DNA of 64,000 nt, from assembly GCF_002042965.1 (NCBI RefSeq), contig NZ_MZNT01000013.1:124001-188000 (forward strand), written 5' to 3'. Below, one piece after another: positions 16,034 to 23,101 of this stretch. Each line of letters begins with the position of its first letter. The first letter of the stretch is position 1. The notes under the pieces are model-generated. The model saw only the letters and a program-made list of their open reading frames with translations. It was not told the DNA's origin and did not search any database. The DNA is from Paenibacillus sp. 32352. GTDB lineage: Bacteria > Bacillota > Bacilli > Paenibacillales > NBRC-103111. Both the position numbers and the translations under genes were made by a program.

Positions 16034-18958
16034 CTATTTCTTCCCCGTGCCCGCTGCGGTAGCTGAAGCGGATGGCGTATATTTGATCGTCTTTTTGATG
16101 GTATCGCTCATTTTACCGAATTTATTGCCCGCCTTAAGCTCTACGATATTTTCTCCAGGCGTCAAATTCATCGACCAGGATACGGAGCCTTGGCCCACGG
16201 CCTGCCCGTTAATATAAATGGTCGGACTCGCATCATTCGTATCTTTGGCCGTAGCCGAGATCATGACGGAAGCCGTCTTGGAGGTCTCGGGAATCGGATT
16301 GTACGTTAGCGTCGGAGAAGGCATGGCGTACATCACCTTTTTCCGAATGACCTCCGACTCTGTCCCCCCGCGATTGACAGCTTTCAGTTCAATACTATTC
16401 TCGCCGTCATGAAGGGTTATCGTCGTATCGAGGGTACCGTTAGACACGTATTGACCGTTCAAATACATTTTAACTGTAGCTGCTTTTGATTGATCTCCCG
16501 CCACACTAGCCTTGATCGGCAAATTCATGGTCGTGGACGTTTCCGGCAGCGCCTCAACCACAACCTCCGGAGGCGGCCCGAAGCTGGCTATCCAGTTCAG
16601 CATCGGAGTCCATAATACATAGAGAAGAATAGCTATAACAGGAACTGCAATAAAACTGGACCGAATCAGCTTCCGCTTATTTCGAACGAAAAAACGAGTC
16701 CATTTCCCCGCTTGCTTCAGTTTGATGGCTTGAAATACTTCAAGGTAGGACGCATTGGAAACCGCTAGCAGCTTTTCCCGAACCGCTTTGTCCCTGAAAG
16801 CGCGGGCGTCATGAACGTCAAAATAACGGATGACCGCCGCTTTGTAGGTTGGCTGAATCATATCCTTCTCATCCAGAAACTTACGATCCTTCGCCGAACG
16901 GAGCAAAAAGTCGTACATCGTTTCCGAGTCGCTCATATGAGTCGCGATATATTCGAGCATCCCGTCATAATCGTACCCGGCTGAGAATTGGAAGCTTCGT
17001 TCCGCTTCGGGAACATAAAATGCGAACGTTATCGCGCTGAAGCGGCTGGAATCGATCCGATTGGCCAACAACCGTTGTAACGAACCCTGTACCCGCTCCA
17101 GATCGGAAGATCCCAGCTCCTGCAGCGCCTCAAGCGCTTCGGCTTCCTCCTCCGGCTTCAGCATCAGCATCCGATATAGTAGAGCAAGGACGATGACGGT
17201 CTGCCTCTTGCTTTTTTCCATCTGCTGAAACACTTCGGCATCGATAGGGTCCACCATGAAGTCGAGGCGGGTTACATCATCATACGTCAAGCTGTCGAAT
17301 TGAATCGTCTCAAGCAGCTCCAACTGTAAGTCCAGCAGCATAGAATCGCCTAAAGACTCCACCTGCTTGTCCTTGCTACTCTTAAGCAATTGCTGAAAAT
17401 AACCATACAGCCCCGCGGTGATTTCAATCCGTTTGGCTCCGGCCTTTTGCAGCAGCTGCTTGACTTTTTTCTTCGCCCCCTGGACAAAGAAGCGCGCCTG
17501 GACGACTCCCCCCGCCTGCTCCAGCCAAAAATCGATCTCAGCCTTCAGACTATCTGCCGTTCCAACTTGCTCCATCCGGTAGGTCACATATTGCTCCGCC
17601 GCGGCGGAGGACTGCTTCTGCAGCTCCTTCATCAGAATTCCAAACACGTTCGAGGGATGAGACAGCATCGGCTCAAACAGCCGTGCGGCACCAGTCGTTC
17701 CCTCTTCGGAGCGTGAGGTCGAACGATTCAAGAAAATGATGAAGCATTGGACAAGCAGCGCTTGTTCCCCTTCCGACGCCAGCACGTAATAGTCCAGCAG
17801 ACTCTGAATATAAGCCGAATCCGGTAATATTTCGCTGTTGGAAGCGTCCTTGCGAAGCAAGCCAATGAATAGCTCCCTTAACCGCGGCTTGCCGCCGCCG
17901 CTCTCCTTGCGCAAAAAGCTCAGAATGGAGCTCATCGTCCCTGACCGGTTGCGCTCATACAGCGTCTCGTCGCCCTGCTCGATCTCATACAGCGTCAGCA
18001 GCTGCGAATAGGTCGACACAGCCAAGGGGATATTCAGCCCCATGTCCTGCAGCGCTTCCTCGCAAAAATCAAACAGGCCTTGAAGCGGCTCCGTTTCATG
18101 ACGGAAATGCCATACAAAATCCAGTAAAGGCTGCTCGCTGTCGGGGATGTCCGTATTGATGAATTTCTGGTTAGGAAAATCGAACACATAATCCTTTTCG
18201 ATTCGCCGGTCCGGGAGCCGCAGACTGCCCTTTTCAACAAAAATGACATGAAGGTTCTGCTTGCTTTCCGGCTCGCTGTTAAAGGTCATGAAGCCCAGCT
18301 GGCGGCGAAAGGCATACGGGATGCAGCGATAGATGATTTCCAGCAGCCGTCTGGCCTTATCCGCACTCTGTGATACTTCCGTATCCAGCGCAACATATAC
18401 CTTCCTTTTGTTCGTGACGGATGAAATGACCGCATGCAGCAGCTGCTGGAACCGCTTGGAGTCTATACCCAGCTCGGTTAGCAGCCGCTCCTGCGCCGCT
18501 TCGTCATAATGCCGGTCGTACTCGATCTCATCCACCTCGGGAATCGTCTTCCCGTTGCGGATATCGTAGCTGCTCTGGAAGCTGCTGATACGAAACAGCC
18601 GGTTGGGGTCCCTTAAGAAAGGCTCCTTCAGCTCCTTCGGCACCACATACTGATGCGTAAACGATGCGCTTCGCTGGCCTGTGAAATCCGTCCCTACGTA
18701 CACGCTGCGGCCGATGACCATATCGCCGTTATCGGTTTGAAAAACAAGCAGCGATTCCGGATAAGCACTGCTGTCCGCTTCATTCCGCGCCAGCAGCTCT
18801 TGCGGTGCCTTGTAAACGCAATAAGGATGTAAAATGGCCTTAATAAAAGTGTTGTCGAGCGACGGTGACTTCGCAACGGTATCAAACCCTTCGCTGGTGC
18901 GAAAGATTCCCTCCCGGTCTCGGGTAAAATACTGCTGCTGTATTTTTCTCTGAGCCAT
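16034..18958 (-). CDS. GAP1-like GTPase-associated membrane protein with extracytoplasmic Ig-like repeats
   Basis: 974 residues. The first ~230 (I-Q-Q-Q-Y-F-T-R-D-R-E-G-I-F, F-T-H-Q-Y-V-V-P, R-R-Q-L-G-F-M-T-F) resemble the N-terminal domain of proteins named GTPase-associated protein 1 in computational surveys of prokaryotic NTPase conflict systems; this is from memory, not a search. A long helical middle follows. One membrane segment (S-F-I-A-V-P-V-I-A-I-L-L-Y-V-L-W, near 770-790) separates this cytoplasmic part from two beta repeats of about 75 residues (Y-L-N-G-Q-Y-V-S-N-G and Y-I-N-G-Q-A-V-G-Q-G) that should lie outside. Its ATG overlaps the GTPase stop by one base (TAATG), so the two are translated together. 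Enzymatic activity is not evident. Confidence 0.7.
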   Translation of the reverse strand: MAQRKIQQQYFTRDREGIFRTSEGFDTVAKSPSLDNTFIKAILHPYCVYKAPQELLARNEADSSAYPESLLVFQTDNGDMVIGRSVYVGTDFTGQRSASFTHQYVVPKELKEPFLRDPNRLFRISSFQSSYDIRNGKTIPEVDEIEYDRHYDEAAQERLLTELGIDSKRFQQLLHAVISSVTNKRKVYVALDTEVSQSADKARRLLEIIYRCIPYAFRRQLGFMTFNSEPESKQNLHVIFVEKGSLRLPDRRIEKDYVFDFPNQKFINTDIPDSEQPLLDFVWHFRHETEPLQGLFDFCEEALQDMGLNIPLAVSTYSQLLTLYEIEQGDETLYERNRSGTMSSILSFLRKESGGGKPRLRELFIGLLRKDASNSEILPDSAYIQSLLDYYVLASEGEQALLVQCFIIFLNRSTSRSEEGTTGAARLFEPMLSHPSNVFGILMKELQKQSSAAAEQYVTYRMEQVGTADSLKAEIDFWLEQAGGVVQARFFVQGAKKKVKQLLQKAGAKRIEITAGLYGYFQQLLKSSKDKQVESLGDSMLLDLQLELLETIQFDSLTYDDVTRLDFMVDPIDAEVFQQMEKSKRQTVIVLALLYRMLMLKPEEEAEALEALQELGSSDLERVQGSLQRLLANRIDSSRFSAITFAFYVPEAERSFQFSAGYDYDGMLEYIATHMSDSETMYDFLLRSAKDRKFLDEKDMIQPTYKAAVIRYFDVHDARAFRDKAVREKLLAVSNASYLEVFQAIKLKQAGKWTRFFVRNKRKLIRSSFIAVPVIAILLYVLWTPMLNWIASFGPPPEVVVEALPETSTTMNLPIKASVAGDQSKAATVKMYLNGQYVSNGTLDTTITLHDGENSIELKAVNRGGTESEVIRKKVMYAMPSPTLTYNPIPETSKTASVMISATAKDTNDASPTIYINGQAVGQGSVSWSMNLTPGENIVELKAGNKFGKMSDTIKKTIKYTPSASATAAGTGKK

Positions 18959-20223
18959 TACTGCGCCTCTTTTCTAGCTACATAGTCCAGCTTGTGGAGC
19001 AGCCAAATAAACGGCTCGTCGACTCGTGTCGGGTTAATGACGCCCGTTATCTGCTTGTTGACCGGGTTGGCGCCAAGGGCCGAAACCGCAAAGTAAGCGG
19101 TGTTCGTGAAATACACATCTATGGCATCTTTAAAGGGCCTGTCTACCTTCTCGATAAAACGGCTGATTTCACCGTTGATGTTCTCGAATTCGGTCTGGTT
19201 CAAGAAGCCTTTATGAACCACATTGCGGAACACATTGCTGTTAGGCTGGATGTATTCGCTGTCTTCCTCCTTCAAGTACTGCAGCATATCGCTTTTGGTC
19301 AGCACGATCGCCGTCGGGATGTCCGTCTTGCTGTTCTGCTGATGTGCGATGAAATTTTCAAACAGGCTGATAACCACTTCCCGCGGCTCATCGTAACGGT
19401 TGGCAAACTCGCCCTCCTCCGTGCCCAGGTTAATGTGAATCCGGTCGCGGATGCTGCGAATTTGCAGCGGGTCGACGAGGAATAGAATACCGGAGGAATT
19501 TTTGATATGGGATGCGTAAATATCCAGGTACTCACGCTCAACCATGCCCTCGCCCGCTACATCGAAAAAGACGAGCGTCAACGGCGCCTGCTCAGGGTCC
19601 TTGAAGACGAATTGAAAGATAAACGGCTCCTGCTGCTCGTTCGGGTTTGTCGACTGCAGCATGCTTCCGCGTTCAAAAATCGGCTCATGGTAATTTTGCC
19701 GAAACTTGCGGCTGATTTCCGCACTAAGCGGCATGCAGGCCGCGTTAAAATTGGATGCGGTCGTGTTCTGCAGGGTGTGGATCAGCGACGTCATGTAGAC
19801 GGATTTGCCCACCTGGGAAGCACCGACAATGGAGATAATGTTGCTCGGCACTTTCCCCGCTGAAATCGGCAGCTCGTTATGGCAGCTCGGACAAAGCCGG
19901 CGCTTGGTCGTCTCCCCGTAGCGGTCCGTAACAGCTATGAGCACGTTCTGCGAGTAGGTTTTGTTCTCTTCGGGAATGGTGTGCGGCTCGATCACCGCCT
20001 CCATGTCGACTTCGGACAGATGGAATTTGCGCCGCCAATCGTTCAGCCTGCGGTCCTCCTGGAGCATAAAATCGTCATCGTGATCTTTTATATGAGTAGC
20101 CCGGAACACGACTTCCTCCGGGTCGAATTTGCTGAAGCAGTAAGGACATACGATACTGTAATAGGGCGGCTTTTCTTTGACAGGCGCCTTTTTGCCAAAC
20201 CAATTTTTTAAGTTTTCTAGCAT
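18958..20223 (-). CDS. zinc-ribbon P-loop GTPase (TRAFAC-like, DO-GTPase2-like)
   Basis: 421 residues from the ATG at 20223 (AAGGAGGG five to six bases upstream). The longer open frame only translates 39-bp repeats. A bipartite zinc ribbon is visible, C26-P-Y-C29 and C111-P-S-C114. The GTPase core has a P-loop G134-A-S-Q-V-G-K-S141, a D221-V-A-G switch II/Walker B and T309-K-S-D312 in place of N-K-x-D for base recognition. The fold and the partner (GAP1-like gene overlapping by one base) recall the double-GTPase systems described computationally by Aravind and colleagues; that match is inferred. No membrane segment, so cytoplasmic, presumably docking on the GAP1-like partner. Confidence 0.8.
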   Translation of the reverse strand: MLENLKNWFGKKAPVKEKPPYYSIVCPYCFSKFDPEEVVFRATHIKDHDDDFMLQEDRRLNDWRRKFHLSEVDMEAVIEPHTIPEENKTYSQNVLIAVTDRYGETTKRRLCPSCHNELPISAGKVPSNIISIVGASQVGKSVYMTSLIHTLQNTTASNFNAACMPLSAEISRKFRQNYHEPIFERGSMLQSTNPNEQQEPFIFQFVFKDPEQAPLTLVFFDVAGEGMVEREYLDIYASHIKNSSGILFLVDPLQIRSIRDRIHINLGTEEGEFANRYDEPREVVISLFENFIAHQQNSKTDIPTAIVLTKSDMLQYLKEEDSEYIQPNSNVFRNVVHKGFLNQTEFENINGEISRFIEKVDRPFKDAIDVYFTNTAYFAVSALGANPVNKQITGVINPTRVDEPFIWLLHKLDYVARKEAQ

Positions 20224-20236
20224 GTTATCCCTCCTT

Positions 20237-20340
20237 AGAGTTTTCGAAGAAAACTTACTTCGTAAGCATTCGCTTTGAGTTTTCGGAGAAAACTGGCTAC
20301 GTAAGCATTTGCTTGAGTTTTCGGAGAAAACTGGCTGAGT
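20237..20340. repeat. three copies of the 39-bp double-hairpin unit
   Basis: Two full units (39 and 38 bp) and a partial third. Each has AGTTTTC plus GAAAACT around three bases, then a second small hairpin such as CTTAC-TTC-GTAAG in copy 1. The first copy ends exactly where the GTPase gene's AAGGAGG begins, so on the mRNA the hairpins sit directly before the ribosome binding site. Confidence 0.85.
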
Positions 20341-20347
20341 AAAAACA

Positions 20348-20501
20348 GGTGAATAGGGTCCGCTGCGCGAGTGGATCATTCTTCCGATCGCTCTTGTCCC
20401 CGGATTTTTTGGAATTTATCATTGTAGCGTGTAAAATCCGTGGACAAAGGCGAACGCTTCGCTTCTCCAGAACGATCTCACCCGCTCCGCTCTTATTCAC
20501 C
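20348..20501 (+). repeat. covarying intergenic hairpin element, copy B
   Basis: Outer stem GGTGAATA (20348-20355) with TATTCACC (20494-20501); inner stem TTGTCCCCGGATTTT (20394-20408) with AAAATCCGTGGACAA (20433-20447), one mismatch; then the family signature AAAGGCGAACGCT. The most diverged copy. It fills most of the 331-bp gap between the GTPase gene and the gene at 20555. Confidence 0.72.
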
Positions 20502-20554
20502 GAATTTTAAGAGCTACACCCTTTTTAACCAAATGATTAAAAGAAAAGAAACCT

Positions 20555-21190
20555 CTACTCGTACATCAAAGCATATTGCTCGCTGTATCGCTTGCTATCT
20601 GTGAAAAAGACTTTGATATAATCGTTCTTGCCGATTTCAACCTGAGGCAGAGCCGTGCGCCCCACAGGAAAGTCATCCATGAAAGGATACGCGATGCCGT
20701 CCTCTTTGTGAGCCGGAACGGCCCCTTCTTTTTTCACGTAGCAGAGCGCTTCCTGAGGCACGGCAATTTCACAAAACAGCTCGATCCGCGCGCTTTTATA
20801 CTTGCTAAATAGTTTGCTGCCGTATTTGACCGAGCAGCGAATTTTGGCTCTTCCCCCGTTCATGCGTGCGACATTGGCATCGTCCGTTTGCCTGAGCAGC
20901 GTTAGGCTGCCGTCGCTCCGGAGGCACGGAAAGATACGGTATCCCCGAAGACCGATATAATCGACCCGTTCCCGGTACCCGGCTTTCGCCTTATACTCCT
21001 CACGGGTGAACAGCTTCAGCTGCTTCGGCGTAAGAACCTCCGGCGCTTCCTCGGCCCCGTCGGGAAAGCTGTAAATATATACGTAATCGACATCCTTAGG
21101 CCACTGCCAGGTTAACAGGCAATCTCCATCCTGCAGCTGGCACATGGCCTTCGTAATTCGGTAAGGTTCGCCGGGTTCGTCCCATTGCAA
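20555..21190 (-). CDS. conserved-context beta-rich protein of unknown function
   Basis: About 211 residues, rich in alternating polar and hydrophobic strands (Y-V-Y-I-Y-S-F, R-A-K-I-R-C-S-V-K-Y, A-R-I-E-L-F-C-E-I-A-V), with no membrane segment, signal peptide or catalytic motif that I recognise; the pattern suggests a two-sheet beta-sandwich. AGGAGG touches the first ATG (21199) with no spacer, so I prefer the in-frame TTG at 21190, nine bases away; if the ATG is used three residues are added. It lies inside the tubulin/GTPase operon and is flanked on both sides by structured repeats, eight of them directly before its ribosome binding site. A structural or adaptor role is a guess from context. 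Confidence 0.65.
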   Translation of the reverse strand: MQWDEPGEPYRITKAMCQLQDGDCLLTWQWPKDVDYVYIYSFPDGAEEAPEVLTPKQLKLFTREEYKAKAGYRERVDYIGLRGYRIFPCLRSDGSLTLLRQTDDANVARMNGGRAKIRCSVKYGSKLFSKYKSARIELFCEIAVPQEALCYVKKEGAVPAHKEDGIAYPFMDDFPVGRTALPQVEIGKNDYIKVFFTDSKRYSEQYALMYE

Positions 21191-21205
21191 ATGTATCATC
21201 CTCCT

Positions 21206-21510
21206 AAGAGTTTTCGGAGAAAACTTGCTTCGTAAGCATCAGCTAAGAGTTTTCGGAGAAAACTGACTTCGTAAGCATCAGCTAAGAGTTTTCGGAGAAA
21301 ACTGACTTCGTAAGCATCAGCTAAGAGTTTTCGGAGAAAACTGACTTCGTAAGCATCAGCTAAGAGTTTTCGGAGAAAACTGACTTCGTAAGCATCAGCT
21401 AAGAGTTTTCGGAGAAAACTGACTTCGTAAGCATCAGCTAAGAGTTTTCGGAGAAAACTGACTTCGTAAGCATCAGCTTTGAGTTTTCGGAGAAAACTTG
21501 CTTCGTAAGC
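21206..21510. repeat. eight tandem copies of the 39-bp double-hairpin unit
   Basis: Units begin at 21206 and every 39 bp to 21479. Copies 2 to 6 are identical and copy 7 differs only in its final bases; the first and last carry CTTGCTTCG instead of CTGACTTCG. Each has an AGTTTTC-GGA-GAAAACT hairpin followed by CTTCGTAAGC. Homogenisation of the inner copies points to recent expansion. The last unit in the reading direction ends at the AGGAGG of the 20555-21190 gene. There are no spacers, so it is not a CRISPR array. Confidence 0.95.
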
Positions 21511-21561
21511 TCAGCCCATTGGAAAAATCCGTAAAGATTCAGATGTGCATGATACTCCGGC

Positions 21562-21673
21562 GGGGTATCCCCCTCCGGCCGCTGTTGTTGTCAGGAAATT
21601 TTATTTATATCCTTTATAGCGGTGATTTCCTGACAACAAAGGCGGACGCTATCGCTCCTCCAGGGGATACCCC
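21562..21673 (+). repeat. covarying intergenic hairpin element, copy C
   Basis: Perfect 11-bp outer stem GGGGTATCCCC (21562-21572) with GGGGATACCCC (21663-21673) and perfect 15-bp inner stem TTGTTGTCAGGAAAT (21585-21599) with ATTTCCTGACAACAA (21625-21639), followed by AAAGGCGGACGCT. The cleanest copy of the family. Confidence 0.88.
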
Positions 21674-21742
21674 ACCTCTGCCCACAGCCATCATCTAAAT
21701 CATTAAGGTTCTGAACTACCTTCTAAAACCCTCTTCATCTAA

Positions 21743-23032
21743 CTATCTAAATCGCTTGCCGACTCTGCTCTCGTTTCGGTCGCCGAAACGGCTCTGTTCC
21801 TTCACGGCTAGTCCTCTGCGTCCGCCGCGAAATCCGCTGCTTCGGTCCTCATCCTGGCGGATGGCTACGATCATCGTGGACAGCGAAAGAACCAGCGCAA
21901 GCACTGCATCCGCCAAAGCCCGGTAGATCGAAGGATAATCGGCTCCAGGCAGACCATTTTCCAGGATCAAGCCTGCAAGCAGTCCGGCCACCGTGCCTCC
22001 AATCATGAAGCTTTTGGCCAAATAGCGATTATCGAAGACGATGCCTAGCGAAAGCCCCAACAATGTGCCCAGCAGCGTGATTAAAACTACGCGCAGTATT
22101 GCGTAATACGTATCGGCTGAAGAAGCGCCGACGCGTTCGTTAAGCAGGTGCCGGTGCTGAACCGAATCATAGATTTGATTGAAAGCCAATGATACACGAT
22201 CCGCCCGCTGCACATTTTGGAAGGTTCCTCCCGTATCGTTGGAAATCCTTCTAAGCACCTCATTGCCTCTGTCATCATTAGGAAGAATGCCGACCGTATG
22301 AACCTGAATACGCTCCTCTATGTAAGGCGCCAATACCTTGGAATAATTCACTTGATTGTATCCGTCCGAGATCAGAATCACCGCAACTCTGCGCTTCGGA
22401 TCACCTTCTTTATGCAAATAATCCATGACGGTATTCAACGCATTCCCGATATCCGTCTGCCCGGAAGGCTCATCAACCTCCGCCAGCTTGGAGGACAACT
22501 GATTCTTGATTCCCGCATCCGTTATTTTGGTCAGCGGAAAATTTAGCTTGGCCCCCTCATTGAAGGTAAACAGCGCAGCCCGTTCGCTGCGGTCCATCCG
22601 CTGGATAAACGACTGTGCGGCCTGAATGCTCTGCTTGTTCGGGTCCGTTTCCTTCATGCTTTCGGACATATCCAGTAGAAGAACATAATCCTTGGGCGTA
22701 TCCTTTTTCTCTATCGAAAAACCGTAAAGGAACTGGAACAACGCCCCCGCGGCAAACAGCATAACCAGAGTGCCCGGAACAAGCAGCTTCCAGCCGTCCC
22801 CGGCATAGCGCAGGCGCCAGTTATTCCCGTTCAAACGGGGCGAAATGATCTCAGCGATCAAACAGAACAGCCCGACAATAAGGGCGAACTGTCCGAAGTA
22901 CAGGCCTATCAGCAGCGTCTCATGCATCCGGCCTTCCCATTGATTTAATATGATTTCTCCGATGAAAAAGCCCAGCAGCCCGCCAATGAGACTCATCAAT
23001 GTCATCAGCGCGTTCCATTTTCGCTGTTTCAC
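21743..23032 (-). CDS. multi-pass membrane protein with cytoplasm- or outside-facing vWA domain
   Basis: 429 residues, starting at a GTG with GAGGGGG five bases upstream. Three N-terminal membrane segments (about 7-29, 38-64, 83-104) precede a von Willebrand factor A domain with an intact metal-ion-dependent adhesion site: D121-M-S-E-S125, S-G-Q-T-D-I-G near 195 and I-L-I-S-D-G near 224. Two or three further membrane helices follow near 315-390 and the tail is Arg/Gly-rich and basic. Three leading helices put the vWA domain outside if the N terminus is inside. vWA domains of this kind bind a partner protein through a metal ion; partners are presumably the other products of this operon. Confidence 0.82.
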   Translation of the reverse strand: MKQRKWNALMTLMSLIGGLLGFFIGEIILNQWEGRMHETLLIGLYFGQFALIVGLFCLIAEIISPRLNGNNWRLRYAGDGWKLLVPGTLVMLFAAGALFQFLYGFSIEKKDTPKDYVLLLDMSESMKETDPNKQSIQAAQSFIQRMDRSERAALFTFNEGAKLNFPLTKITDAGIKNQLSSKLAEVDEPSGQTDIGNALNTVMDYLHKEGDPKRRVAVILISDGYNQVNYSKVLAPYIEERIQVHTVGILPNDDRGNEVLRRISNDTGGTFQNVQRADRVSLAFNQIYDSVQHRHLLNERVGASSADTYYAILRVVLITLLGTLLGLSLGIVFDNRYLAKSFMIGGTVAGLLAGLILENGLPGADYPSIYRALADAVLALVLSLSTMIVAIRQDEDRSSGFRGGRRGLAVKEQSRFGDRNESRVGKRFR

Positions 23033-23101
23033 CTTGTCCCCCTCTTTCTACGGCTTAAAGTCTATCGGAATCCATTATTGTGTGTGTGTCAGGAATCCCA
23101 C

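Larger units (their letters stand above)
21191..21742. other. 552-bp repeat-filled gap inside the operon
   Basis: No coding sequence. It contains the eight-fold 39-bp array (21206-21510) and hairpin element C (21562-21673), then an AT-rich tail before the vWA gene stop at 21743. All of it would be transcribed if the minus-strand genes form one operon. Confidence 0.75.

Noticed and set aside
20224..20379. 52-codon N-terminal extension of the GTPase
   Set aside because: It only translates 39-bp repeats and element B; the ATG at 20223 has an excellent ribosome binding site.
21206..21510. CRISPR array
   Set aside because: The 39-bp units are contiguous with no spacers, and no cas genes are present.
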